Source: Caballeronia novacaledonica (lineage in GTDB: Bacteria; Pseudomonadota; Gammaproteobacteria; Burkholderiales; Burkholderiaceae). Taken from it: DNA of 64,000 bases. The notes below the pieces were generated by a model. That model saw only the letters and a program-made list of their open reading frames with translations. It was not told the DNA's origin and ran no database searches. The position numbers and the translations under genes are program-made. Position 1 is the first letter of the stretch; the number at the start of each line of letters is the position of its first letter. Location: contig NZ_OGTP01000015.1 of assembly GCF_900258035.1 (NCBI RefSeq), positions 62,001-126,000 of the forward strand, read 5' to 3'. Shown piece by piece: positions 56,087 through 64,000 of the stretch.

Positions 56087-56314
56087 TCAACGTCGGCGCA
56101 TCAGAAAAATAAACGTCTTGTCCTGCGCCGTCGATTCGACGATCTCGTTGCCGGTCTGCTTGGCGAACGCCGCGAAATCGCGCTGCGATCCCGGGTCGGT
56201 TGCGAGCACCTTTAGAATCTGACCGCTCGTCATGTCGGCGAGCGCCTTTTTTGCCCGCAGAATCGGCAACGGACAGTTGAGCCCGCGCGCGTCGACTTCC
56301 TTGTGAACTTCCAT
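56087..56314 (-). CDS. TusA/SirA-family sulfur-carrier-like protein
   Basis: This 75-residue protein has the family start EVDARGLNCPLPILRAKKAL with the CPxP motif (Cys near residue 14) and the DPGSQRDFAAFAKQTG segment. TusA-like proteins relay persulfide sulfur to tRNA modification or other sulfur pathways. The ATG follows AAAGGTTCAATCGCG. It lies 65 bases after the second Gfo/Idh gene, on the same strand, but shares no obvious pathway with inositol use. Confidence 0.9.
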   Translation of the reverse strand: MEVHKEVDARGLNCPLPILRAKKALADMTSGQILKVLATDPGSQRDFAAFAKQTGNEIVESTAQDKTFIFLMRRR

Positions 56315-56379
56315 CGCGATTGAACCTTTCTTTGCCTGTGGGGTGAGCGCCCGGTGAAGGTTCGATTCTAGCGCAGCGT

Positions 56380-57396
56380 TCACAACTCCACCGCGCGCCC
56401 CTTTTCGTAAGCCTCTCGCATCGCGATCCCGATGCGCGTCGCTTCCCTCGCGTCCTCCAGCGTGAGCCCGGTCGGCCTTCCGTCTCGGAGCAGCGCCACG
56501 AACGCCTGCGCCTCGCGCAAGAACGCATCTTCGAAGCGCTCGAAGAACGTCGGCGTGCACGCATTGCGCATGCCGTGCGCATCCGCGATCTCGACGCGAT
56601 TCGCCCGCGGATTGCGCCCCACGGACAGCGCGCCCGCCGTGCCGATCACTTCCGTCTGCGTGTCGTGCCCGTGCGCCATCGTGCGCGATGCATACAGCAC
56701 GGCCAGCCGTCCGTCGTCGAACTCGATCGTGCCCACGCCGTTGTCGATATCGCCGCACTCGCGCAAGCCTTCATGAATCGCGATGGTGCCGCTCGCATAC
56801 ACGCGTTTCGGCTTCGGATTGCCGAGCAGCCAGCGCGCGAGATCGATGTCGTGCACGCTGCAATCGAGAAAGAGCCCGCCCGATGTCGGCGCGAATCGCA
56901 CGAAGAAGCCGTCCGGATCGTTCTTGTCGCAAGTCTGCGAGCGCACCATGAAGGGCCGGCCGATCGCGCCTTTCGCGATGCCGTCGAACGCATCGCGATA
57001 GCTCGCATCGAAGCGCCGCACGAAGCCGATCATCACCTGCAGATGCGGATGACGCGAATGTTCTTCGAGCACGGCGTCGCATTCGTCGAGATCGAGCGAC
57101 AGCGGCTTCTCGCAGAACACGTGCTTGCCCGCGCGCAACGCGGCGATGATCTGCCGCGCGTGCAGCGATGTCGGCGTGACGAGCCACACGGCATCGATCG
57201 ACGCATCGGCGAGCAACGTTTCGTAGTCCGCATGAAGCGACAGTTCGGGCAGGCACGATGAAGCCCATTCGCGTTCCTGCGCAACAGGGCTGCACGCCGC
57301 GACGAGCTTCGCGCCCGGCACGTGCCACGCGAGATTTTCCGCATGACGGCGCCCGAGCCGCCCCAAGCCGACGATACCGAAGCGCACCGCGTTCAT
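56380..57396 (-). CDS. Gfo/Idh/MocA-family oxidoreductase, coupled to iolG
   Basis: This 338-residue NAD(P)-dependent dehydrogenase has the Rossmann start FGIVGLGRLGRRHAENLA, catalytic Lys in FCEKPLSLDLDE near residue 96, and the active-site DCSVHDIDLARW near residue 172 in place of the IolG HDFDIFRW. The substrate is probably another inositol isomer or a derivative, given the context. The ATG overlaps the iolG stop by 4 bases. The shorter start at MNAVRFGIVG is preferred over a basic 14-residue extension. Confidence 0.88.
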   Translation of the reverse strand: MNAVRFGIVGLGRLGRRHAENLAWHVPGAKLVAACSPVAQEREWASSCLPELSLHADYETLLADASIDAVWLVTPTSLHARQIIAALRAGKHVFCEKPLSLDLDECDAVLEEHSRHPHLQVMIGFVRRFDASYRDAFDGIAKGAIGRPFMVRSQTCDKNDPDGFFVRFAPTSGGLFLDCSVHDIDLARWLLGNPKPKRVYASGTIAIHEGLRECGDIDNGVGTIEFDDGRLAVLYASRTMAHGHDTQTEVIGTAGALSVGRNPRANRVEIADAHGMRNACTPTFFERFEDAFLREAQAFVALLRDGRPTGLTLEDAREATRIGIAMREAYEKGRAVEL

Positions 57397-58397
57397 GCGA
57401 CGTTCTCCCCGAGCCTGACGATGCGCTTCTCGCGCCACGACAGCGTCGCGGCTTCGGCGAGTTCAAGCGCCTTCAAACCGTCCGCGACCGTCGTGCGCAC
57501 TGGCTTGCCGTTCTCGACCGCATCGAAGAAATGCGCGATTTCCGCCGCGTACGCCGCGCGATAGCGTTCGAGGAAGAACGCTTCGGGAACGTCGTTCGAT
57601 ACGGCCGTCTTCGTATATGACGTGACTTCGGTAGGCCGCACGTTGCCCGCTTGCAGCATGCCCGCGCTGCCGAGCAATTCGAAGCGCTGATCGTAGCCGT
57701 ACGCCGCGCGCCGCGCCGTATTGATCTGGCAAAGACGCCCGCGTTTCGTGCGGATTGTCACGGCGGTCGAATCGATGTCGCCCGCATCGGCGATGGCCGG
57801 ATCGCTCAAGCAACTCCCCGTCGCGTGCAGCGTGTCGGCTTCGTCGTCGAGAATCCAGCGGAAGATATCGAAGTCGTGGATCAGCATGTCCTTGAAGATG
57901 CCGCCCGAATGTTTGATGTACTCGACAGGCGGCGCGCCCGGATCGCGGCTCGTGACGATCAGCATTTCCGGATCGCCGATCTCGCCCGCGTCGATGCGCG
58001 CCTTCAGCGCCGAGAACGTCGGGTCGAAGCGGCGCTGAAAGCCGATCATGCAGACGACGCCCGCATTCGCGACGGCATCGGCGCATGCACGCGCGCGCTC
58101 GATCGCGAGATCGACGGGCTTCTCGCAGAACACGTGCTTCTTCTGCGCCGCCGACGCGAGAATCAGGTCCGCATGCGTGTCCGTGCTCGAACACACGACG
58201 GTCGCGCCGACGGAGGCATCGCCCATCGCGCCATCGACATCGGCGACTTGCGCGCCGTGCAAGTCGGCCAATGCGGAGGCCGCGTCGCGGTTCACATCGA
58301 CGACGTATTTCAAACGCACGCCCGGCTGCCGCGCGAGATTGGCCGCGTGAATCTTGCCGATGCGCCCTGCTCCAAACACCGCCACATCAATCGTCAT
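57393..58397 (-). CDS. iolG: Myo-inositol 2-dehydrogenase
   Basis: This 334-residue Gfo/Idh/MocA enzyme has the nucleotide site VAVFGAGRIGKIHAANLA, catalytic Lys in FCEKPVDLA near residue 95, and HDFDIFRW near residue 173. It should oxidise myo-inositol to 2-keto-myo-inositol, the first step of the iol pathway. The start is ambiguous: an ATG (chosen) ten bases after AAGGAG, or a GTG two codons upstream. Either overlaps the regulator gene, by 11 or 17 bases. Confidence 0.9.
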   Translation of the reverse strand: MTIDVAVFGAGRIGKIHAANLARQPGVRLKYVVDVNRDAASALADLHGAQVADVDGAMGDASVGATVVCSSTDTHADLILASAAQKKHVFCEKPVDLAIERARACADAVANAGVVCMIGFQRRFDPTFSALKARIDAGEIGDPEMLIVTSRDPGAPPVEYIKHSGGIFKDMLIHDFDIFRWILDDEADTLHATGSCLSDPAIADAGDIDSTAVTIRTKRGRLCQINTARRAAYGYDQRFELLGSAGMLQAGNVRPTEVTSYTKTAVSNDVPEAFFLERYRAAYAAEIAHFFDAVENGKPVRTTVADGLKALELAEAATLSWREKRIVRLGENVA

Positions 58398-59268
58398 AGC
58401 CACCTGTCTCCTTGGATTCCTCGACGTTCAACTCCAGCCGGTACGCGAGCGCGATGAACAACGCCTGGCACAGGCAAATGGTGCTCGTGAGCGAACGGAA
58501 CGCGAACGCACTGCCTTCCTTCACGAACAGGCTCGCGCTCGCGTGTCGGGCGAGCGGCGAAAGCTGGCTATCGGTGATGACGAGGGTCTTCGCTCCGTGA
58601 TGCTGCGCGGCGCGCACGCAGTATTGCGTCTCCTTGCCGTAGGGCGCGAAGCTGATCGCGACCACCACGTCCCCCTTCTTCACGCTGCGGACCTGCTCGC
58701 GGAACATGCCGCCGAAGCCCGAAATCAGATGCACGCGCTTCTTCGTGTGCTGCAATGCATAGACGATGTAGCTCGCCACCGCGAACGACCGGCGCACGCC
58801 GATCACGTAGATGTTCTCGGCCTGCGAGAGCATGTCGACGGCGGCTTCGAATTGCGCGTCGTCGAGGCCGGCTTCGAGTTCGTCGAGACCTGTACGGCTC
58901 GCCGCGATGAACTCGCGCGCCACCGACAGCCCCGACGCCTCGCCCGCCTTCTCGTCGATGAGCTTGCGAATGCGCTGCTGATAGCTCTGCTGCGAACCGC
59001 CCGCGCCCGTGTACGCCTGCCTGAAAACGGCCTGCAGATCCGAGAAGCCGGAGAAGCCGAAGCGCTGCGCGAAACGCACGACCGCCGACGCATGCACGCC
59101 GCACGCACTGGCGATATCGCTCGTGCGATCCATCATCACGCTGGGGCGATGCTGCTCGATATACGTCGCGACACTCTTCAACTGGCGCGGCAGCGAGTCG
59201 TACGCGTCGGTGATCCGCTGCATGAGTTCGTCGACGCTTTGTACGTCGGTGCTGGCGTCATCCATCAC
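58387..59268 (-). CDS. iolR: RpiR/MurR-family regulator, probable IolR
   Basis: This 293-residue protein has an N-terminal RpiR-type HTH (VMMDRTSDIASACGVHASAVVRFAQRFGFSGFSDLQ region, about residues 44-80) and a C-terminal SIS domain (about 125-265) with IYVIGVRRSFAVASYIVYAL and AISFAPYGKET. SIS domains sense phosphorylated sugars, here perhaps an inositol-pathway intermediate. It heads the iolR-iolG-dehydrogenase unit and faces the transporter operon. The GGAA-N6-TTCC site between them fits the described IolR operator type. Confidence 0.88.
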   Translation of the reverse strand: MMDDASTDVQSVDELMQRITDAYDSLPRQLKSVATYIEQHRPSVMMDRTSDIASACGVHASAVVRFAQRFGFSGFSDLQAVFRQAYTGAGGSQQSYQQRIRKLIDEKAGEASGLSVAREFIAASRTGLDELEAGLDDAQFEAAVDMLSQAENIYVIGVRRSFAVASYIVYALQHTKKRVHLISGFGGMFREQVRSVKKGDVVVAISFAPYGKETQYCVRAAQHHGAKTLVITDSQLSPLARHASASLFVKEGSAFAFRSLTSTICLCQALFIALAYRLELNVEESKETGGYDD

Positions 59269-59297
59269 AGGCTCTTTCGATGTTCGTCTTGGAACCG

Positions 59298-59303
59298 ATT
59301 ATA
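59298..59303 (-). promoter_or_regulatory. Candidate -10 box of iolR
   Basis: TATAAT on the minus strand stands 30 bases before the iolR ATG. The IolR-type operator lies at the position of its -35 region. Confidence 0.45.
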
Positions 59304-59322
59304 GGAAGGCGGCAAGCAAATT

Positions 59323-59336
59323 GGAATGTATTTTCC
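59323..59336. promoter_or_regulatory. IolR-type operator (GGAA-N6-TTCC)
   Basis: GGAATGTATTTTCC is a palindromic site of the form reported for RpiR-type IolR regulators in alpha-proteobacteria. It lies between divergent iolR and the transporter operon, flanked by CAAATT and ATTTG that extend the symmetry. Confidence 0.65.
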
Positions 59337-59466
59337 ATTTGCCGAACCAATAAAATATCTATTGCAGGCCACTGAAAACTGACCTACTCTTGGTCCTGAG
59401 CACGGCACATCGAAGGGCCGGCTCGTGAGACATCACACCAAACAACAACCGAGATAGGTGGAGACA

Positions 59467-60519
59467 ATGACCATTTGCAACGGTCGGGCCGCGCTGCGCG
59501 CGCTGGTGGCTGCTGCTGCGTTGTGCAGCGCAACGTTGATGGCGGCGAGTCCGGCAGCGGCGGCGCCCGACGCGAAGTTCGTGCTCATCAGCCACGCGCC
59601 GGATTCGGATTCCTGGTGGAACACCATCAAAAACGCGATCAAGCAGGCCGACGAAGACTTCAACGTGCAGACGGACTACCGCAATCCGCCGAACGGCGAT
59701 ATCGCGGACATGTCGCGTCTGATCGAGCAGGCCGCCGCGCGCAACTACGACGGCGTCATCACCACCATCGCCGACTTCGACGTGTTGAAGAGCGCGATCA
59801 ACAAGGTCACCGCGAAGAAGATTCCGCTCGTGACGATCAACTCCGGCACCGAGGAACAGAGCGCGCAACTGGGCGCGATCATGCACGTCGGCCAGCCGGA
59901 ATATGTCGCGGGCAAGGCGGCGGGCGAAAAAGCGAAAGCCGCGGGCGTGAAGTCGTTCCTGTGCGTGAATCACATCGCGACCAACACCGTGTCGTTCGAT
60001 CGATGCAAGGGCTTCGCCGATGCGCTCGGCATCGACTACAAGGCGTCGACGATCGATTCGGGACAAGACCCGACCGAGATTCAATCGAAGGTATCGGCGT
60101 ATCTGCGCAATCATCCGGACACGGGCGCGATCCTCACGCTCGGACCGACGCCCGCATCCGCGACGCTCAAGGCCGTGACGCAAATGGGCCTGCAAAACAA
60201 GATCTATTTCGTGACCTTCGACTTCTCCGACGACATCGCGAAGGCGATCAAGGACGGCACGATCAAGTTCGCGATCGATCAGCAGCCGTATCTGCAGGGC
60301 TATATCCCGGTGGCGGTGCTCGCGATCGTGCACAAGGAGCACACCACCGATCCGGCGAAGATCCGTCAAATTCTCGAAGCGAATCCGAAGTTCAAGGCGC
60401 GCCTCGAAACCTACGGATTGCAGCCGTCGTATGGCCCGAAGAACATTCGTTCGGGACCGGGCTTCATCACCAAGGAAAATCTCGACAAGGTCGTGAAGTA
60501 CGCCGGTCAATATCGTTGA
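59467..60519 (+). CDS. Periplasmic inositol/sugar-binding protein of an ABC transporter
   Basis: This 350-residue type I periplasmic-binding protein has a signal peptide (about residues 1-33, ending ASPAAAA), then the family start FVLISHAPDSDSWWNTIKNAIK and GVITTIADFDVLKSAINKV. The context with iolR and iolC suggests myo-inositol or a close relative. GGTGGAG stands before the chosen ATG; a GTG three codons upstream is also open. The permease starts 141 bases on and the ATPase follows. Confidence 0.9.
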   Translation: MTICNGRAALRALVAAAALCSATLMAASPAAAAPDAKFVLISHAPDSDSWWNTIKNAIKQADEDFNVQTDYRNPPNGDIADMSRLIEQAAARNYDGVITTIADFDVLKSAINKVTAKKIPLVTINSGTEEQSAQLGAIMHVGQPEYVAGKAAGEKAKAAGVKSFLCVNHIATNTVSFDRCKGFADALGIDYKASTIDSGQDPTEIQSKVSAYLRNHPDTGAILTLGPTPASATLKAVTQMGLQNKIYFVTFDFSDDIAKAIKDGTIKFAIDQQPYLQGYIPVAVLAIVHKEHTTDPAKIRQILEANPKFKARLETYGLQPSYGPKNIRSGPGFITKENLDKVVKYAGQYR

Positions 60520-60660
60520 TCGCAAGCTGACCTTCTTTGGGCGGCATCCTTAGCGCCGCCCGCCTTCATCGCTGTCCACTGCTTCTGCCGCGCTCCGTTT
60601 CGGGACGCGGCGGGGGCACGCACATCGGTACTGCATCGTATCGAGCCTCAAGGAGCCATC

Positions 60661-61827
60661 ATGGGCGTAGCCGGCAAGCACTACCCTCCTCACGTGAACG
60701 CTCAGCAGGACGACGCTGACGCACCTGACAAGGCAAGGCCCTCGGATGAGCGCGTGCGCCGGCAATCGTGGTTCGGTCATTTGCTGAATCGCCCGGAATT
60801 CGCGGCGATTTCGGGCACCGTGCTCGTGTTCCTCGTGTTCGGTTTCGGCGCGGGTTCGTCGGGCATGTTCAACCTCGACGGCGTGATGAACTGGTCGCAG
60901 GTCGCCGCCTATCTCGGCCTGCTCGCGGTCGGCGCGTGTCTCCTGATGATCGCGGGCGAGTTCGACTTGTCGATCGGTTCGATGATCGGCTTCGCCGGCA
61001 TGATGGTCGCGTTGCCCTCGGTCTACTTTCACTGGCCGCTATCGCTGTCCATACTTTTTGCGTTCGTGATGTCGATGCTGCTCGGCGCGCTGAACGGCTA
61101 TCTCGTGATGCGCACGCGCCTGCCGTCGTTCATCGTCACGCTCGCGTTCCTCTTCATCCTGCGCGGCCTGACGCTCGCGCTCTCGATCATGTTCGCAGAC
61201 CGCACCATCATCTCCGGCGTGGGCGATCTCGCGCAGGCCGATCCGATCGCCAACACGCTCTTTCATGGCGTCGCGTTCCACGGCGTGTTCACGTGGCTCG
61301 CGCATATGGGCGCGGGCAAGCTGCTCGACAGCGGCGAGCCGCTCGTGCCGGGCATTCCGAAAGTCATCATCTGGTGGCTCGTGCTCGCGGCGATCGGCGC
61401 GTTCGTGCTCGCCAAGACGCGCTACGGCAACTGGATTCTCGCGGTCGGCGGCGATGCGAACGCCGCGAAGAACGTCGGCGTGCCGGTGAAGCGCGTGAAG
61501 ATTTCGCTCTTCGTCCTGACCGCGTTCTGCTCGTGTCTCTTCGCCGTGCTGCAAGTGTGCGACATCGGTTCGGCGGCGGCTGACCGCGGCCTGCAAAAGG
61601 AATTCGAAGCGATCATCGCGGCGGTCATCGGCGGCACGTTGCTGACGGGCGGTTACGGCTCGGTGGTCGGCGCATGCTTCGGAGCACTGATCTTCGGCGT
61701 CGTGCAGATCGGCATCACTTATACGAACGTAAGCTCGGACTGGTTCCGCGTGTTCCTCGGCGTGATGCTGCTGATCGCCGTGCTCTTCAACCATTACGTG
61801 CGCCGCCGCGTCTCGCAGGCTCAATGA
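60661..61827 (+). CDS. ABC transporter permease for inositol/sugar (RbsC family)
   Basis: This 388-residue permease has about ten transmembrane helices after a polar N-terminus of some 40 residues. RbsC-family landmarks include [20 protein letters not shown] near residue 98, [20 protein letters not shown] near residue 155, and [20 protein letters not shown] near residue 318. It forms the channel for the binding protein and the ATPase that follows after 13 bases. Confidence 0.93.
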   Translation: MGVAGKHYPPHVNAQQDDADAPDKARPSDERVRRQSWFGHLLNRPEFAAISGTVLVFLVFGFGAGSSGMFNLDGVMNWSQVAAYLGLLAVGACLLMIAGEFDLSIGSMIGFAGMMVALPSVYFHWPLSLSILFAFVMSMLLGALNGYLVMRTRLPSFIVTLAFLFILRGLTLALSIMFADRTIISGVGDLAQADPIANTLFHGVAFHGVFTWLAHMGAGKLLDSGEPLVPGIPKVIIWWLVLAAIGAFVLAKTRYGNWILAVGGDANAAKNVGVPVKRVKISLFVLTAFCSCLFAVLQVCDIGSAAADRGLQKEFEAIIAAVIGGTLLTGGYGSVVGACFGALIFGVVQIGITYTNVSSDWFRVFLGVMLLIAVLFNHYVRRRVSQAQ

Positions 61828-61840
61828 GGAGAGAACCGAC

Positions 61841-62629
61841 ATGAACGACGACAACATCCTCGCGCTCGAAAACGTCAGCAAGTTTTTCGGCAAGGTGATC
61901 GCGCTCAACGGCGTGACGTTGCGGCTCAAGCGCGGCGAAGTGCACTGCCTGCTCGGCGATAACGGCGCGGGCAAGTCCACGCTCATCAAGACGCTGGCCG
62001 GCGTGCACACGCCCTCTTCCGGCGACTATCTGGTCGATGGCAAGCCCGTCCATTTCGATTCGCCGAAGGAAGCGCTGGATCTCGGCATCGCGACCGTGTA
62101 CCAGGATCTCGCGCTCGTGCCGCTCCTTTCCGTCGCGCGCAATTTCTTCATGGGACGCGAGCCGCAGAAGAAGCGCTTCGGTTTATTCAGCGTGATGGAC
62201 CTCGATCTCGCCGCCGAAACGTCTCGCGCCAAGCTCGCGGAAATGGGCATCAACGTGCGCGATCCGCATCAGCCCATCGGCACGATGTCCGGCGGCGAGA
62301 AGCAATGTCTCGCGATCGCGCGTGCGATCCACTTCGGCGCACGCGTCTTGATCCTCGACGAACCGACCGCCGCGCTCGGCGTGAAGCAGAGCTTCAACGT
62401 GCTGAAGCTGATTCACAAGGCGCGCGAAAAAGGCATCTCGGTGATCTTCATCACGCATAACGTGCATCACGCGTATCCGATCGGCGATTCGTTCACGCTG
62501 CTCAATCGCGGCCGCTCGATGGGCACGTTCACGAAGGACACCATCAGCAAGAACGAAGTGCTCGACATGATGGCGGGCGGCGCGGAAATGCAGCAGATGA
62601 TGACCGAACTCGAAGGCGCGACGATCTGA
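61841..62629 (+). CDS. ABC transporter ATPase for inositol/sugar (single-domain)
   Basis: This 262-residue ATPase has Walker [14 protein letters not shown] near residue 46, signature [15 protein letters not shown] near residue 148, Walker [17 protein letters not shown] near residue 168, and the switch histidine in [11 protein letters not shown]. It has one ATPase domain, unlike the doubled RbsA or typical IatA proteins, so a homodimer is expected. AGGAGAG precedes the ATG. iolC starts 13 bases after its stop. Confidence 0.93.
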   Translation: MNDDNILALENVSKFFGKVIALNGVTLRLKRGEVHCLLGDNGAGKSTLIKTLAGVHTPSSGDYLVDGKPVHFDSPKEALDLGIATVYQDLALVPLLSVARNFFMGREPQKKRFGLFSVMDLDLAAETSRAKLAEMGINVRDPHQPIGTMSGGEKQCLAIARAIHFGARVLILDEPTAALGVKQSFNVLKLIHKAREKGISVIFITHNVHHAYPIGDSFTLLNRGRSMGTFTKDTISKNEVLDMMAGGAEMQQMMTELEGATI

Positions 62630-62642
62630 GGACATTCAAGCC

Positions 62643-64000
62643 ATGCCAACACAACCTACCTCTCGCTTCGCGCCGGATCGCACACGCGATATCGTGTGCC
62701 TCGGACGCCTCGCCGTCGATCTCTACGCGCAGCAGGTCGGCGCGCGCCTCGAAGACGTATCGACGTTCGCGAAGTATCTCGGCGGCTCGTCGGCGAACAT
62801 CGCGTTCGGCTGCGCGCGGCTCGGCCTCGAATCGTCGATGCTTGCACGCGTCGGCAACGATCACATGGGCCGCTTTCTCACCGAAACGCTCGAACGCGAA
62901 GGCTGCGACGTGAGCCATGTGCGCATCGATCGTGAACGGCTCACTGCGCTCGTCTTGCTCGGTCTCGAAGATCGCGACACGTTTCCGCTCGTGTTCTATC
63001 GCGAGAACTGCGCGGACATGGCTGTCGATGAAGCGGATTTCGATGAAGCGTATATCGCATCGTCGAAGGCGTTGATCATCACGGGCACGCACTTCTCGAC
63101 GGAACAGGTGAACCGCGCGAGCCGCCGCGCGCTCGAATATGCGCGGCGCAATAACGTGCGCACGATTCTCGATATCGACTACCGGCCCGTGCTGTGGGGC
63201 CTCACGGGCAAGGCCGATGGCGAGACGCGCTTCATCGCCGACGAAAGCGTCACCGCGCATTTGCAGCGCATCCTGCCGTTGATGGATCTCGTGATCGGCA
63301 CGGAAGAAGAGTTTCGCATCGCGGGCGGCAAGGATCGTCTGATCGATGCGCTCGCGATGGTGCGCAACGTCACCGGCGCGACGCTCGTCGTGAAGCGCGG
63401 TCCGCTCGGCTGCTCGATCATCGAGGACGCGGTGCCCGCTTCCATCGACGAAGCGCCGATACACGGCGGCGTCGAAGTGGAAGTGCTCAACGTGCTCGGC
63501 GCGGGCGATGCGTTCGCATCGGGCTTCCTCTCGGGCTGGCTGCGCGACGAACCGCTCGAAGCGTGCGCGCAAACGGCCAATGCATGCGGCGCGCTCGTCG
63601 TGTCGCGTCACGGCTGCGCGCCCGCGATGCCCACGCCCGCCGAGCTGGACTACTTTCTCGCCGCAGCCAAGGACGATCCGGTGCGCATGCGCCGCCCCGA
63701 TCGCGATGCGACGCTCGCGCGGCTGCATCGCGTAAGCCCGAAACGCAGGCAATGGGATGAAGTGCTCGGCTTCGCGTTCGATCATCGCAATCAGTTCTTC
63801 GATCTCGCGCAGCAGACCGGCGCGAGCGAAACGCGCATCGCGACATTGAAGAACCTGTTCGTCGAAGCCGTCGCGCAGACGGAAAAGGAACTCGGCCTCG
63901 AAGGAAGAATCGGCGTGTTGATCGACGATCGCTACGGCCAGGACGCGCTGAACGCGGCGACCGGACGCGGCTGGTGGATCGGACGTCCGGTCGAATTGCC
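62643..64000 (+). CDS. iolC: 5-dehydro-2-deoxygluconokinase fused to a DUF2090 aldolase-like domain (3' end outside window)
   Basis: At least 452 residues are present. The N-terminal PfkB kinase (about residues 17-330) has GGSSANIAFGCARLG near residue 48 and the catalytic NVLGAGDAFASGFLSGWL near residue 283. A further domain starting near residue 365 (RRQWDEVLGFAFDHRNQF, RIGVLIDDRYGQDALNAA) is of the DUF2090 type and runs off the edge. Such fusions are thought to combine the kinase and the following aldolase step of inositol breakdown. It is co-transcribed with the transporter. Confidence 0.93.
   Translation, partial: MPTQPTSRFAPDRTRDIVCLGRLAVDLYAQQVGARLEDVSTFAKYLGGSSANIAFGCARLGLESSMLARVGNDHMGRFLTETLEREGCDVSHVRIDRERLTALVLLGLEDRDTFPLVFYRENCADMAVDEADFDEAYIASSKALIITGTHFSTEQVNRASRRALEYARRNNVRTILDIDYRPVLWGLTGKADGETRFIADESVTAHLQRILPLMDLVIGTEEEFRIAGGKDRLIDALAMVRNVTGATLVVKRGPLGCSIIEDAVPASIDEAPIHGGVEVEVLNVLGAGDAFASGFLSGWLRDEPLEACAQTANACGALVVSRHGCAPAMPTPAELDYFLAAAKDDPVRMRRPDRDATLARLHRVSPKRRQWDEVLGFAFDHRNQFFDLAQQTGASETRIATLKNLFVEAVAQTEKELGLEGRIGVLIDDRYGQDALNAATGRGWWIGRPVEL

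Overview
The window is a GC-rich chromosome segment from a member of the Burkholderiaceae, most likely Caballeronia, Paraburkholderia or Burkholderia. The assignment rests on gene content and order (ilvBHC-psd-pssA, recJ-prfB-lysS, ecf sigma-DUF3619-DUF3106-RDD, an iol locus with a fused IolC) and on strong third-position GC bias. It is mostly core, densely packed chromosome. I see no tRNA or rRNA genes, IS elements, prophage or CRISPR array. Many neighbours overlap by 4 to 17 bases, so most genes sit in translationally coupled operons.

Layout: 1-2480 (minus) is the end of a lolC-lolD-tatD operon. 2586-5836 (minus) is a three-gene cassette resembling gtrB-gtrA-gtr (lipid-linked sugar synthesis, flipping and transfer). 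6004-12629 (plus) holds an RpfE-like gene, recJ, a DUF5672 gene of lower GC, prfB with its programmed +1 frameshift, and lysS. 12914-13669 is a Gln/Ala-rich glycine-zipper protein. 13725-18791 (minus) is ilvB-ilvH-ilvC-psd-pssA, preceded by a small coupled upstream ORF. 19214-21543 (plus) is an ECF sigma factor with DUF3619, DUF3106 and RDD membrane partners. 21611-24228 (plus) is a metallophosphoesterase (PlcP-like), a GT4 glycosyltransferase (Agt-like) and DgkA behind a candidate Pho box, which looks like a phosphate-starvation lipid-remodelling operon. 24373-26440 holds tetR, a LOG-family gene and an SDR.

26453-32450 (minus) carries a second DUF5672 gene, DUF924, alaX, a group II truncated haemoglobin, a large FtsX-type permease and DUF4126. 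32703-33023 (minus) is sugE/gdx, preceded by a clear guanidine-II (mini-ykkC) riboswitch. 33252-35736 is a CioAB-type cytochrome bd oxidase. 35737-44333 is rich in signalling genes: EAL-HDOD linked to a periplasmic peroxiredoxin, PAS-GGDEF-EAL, HDOD-GAF and a chemoreceptor. 44673-47893 holds a fosmidomycin-resistance-type MFS pump and prpE.

47989-48740 (minus) encodes two proteins I do not recognise, under a promoter whose 17-base spacer is a perfect Fur-box palindrome. 48858-51976 (minus) is uvrD and a nucleoside phosphorylase-family gene. 52170-55997 is valS and galU. 56087-64000 is an inositol catabolism and transport locus: a TusA-like gene, two Gfo/Idh/MocA dehydrogenases and an RpiR-family regulator (minus), then a sugar ABC transporter and iolC, which runs off the window (plus). 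The divergent promoter region carries a GGAA-N6-TTCC IolR-type operator.

No single locus is clearly a brand-new system. The best leads are the Fur-controlled unknown pair, the PlcP-Agt-DgkA operon with its Pho box, the gtr-like cassette with an unassigned GT-C protein, the DUF5672 gene inserted between recJ and prfB, and the riboswitch-controlled guanidinium exporter.
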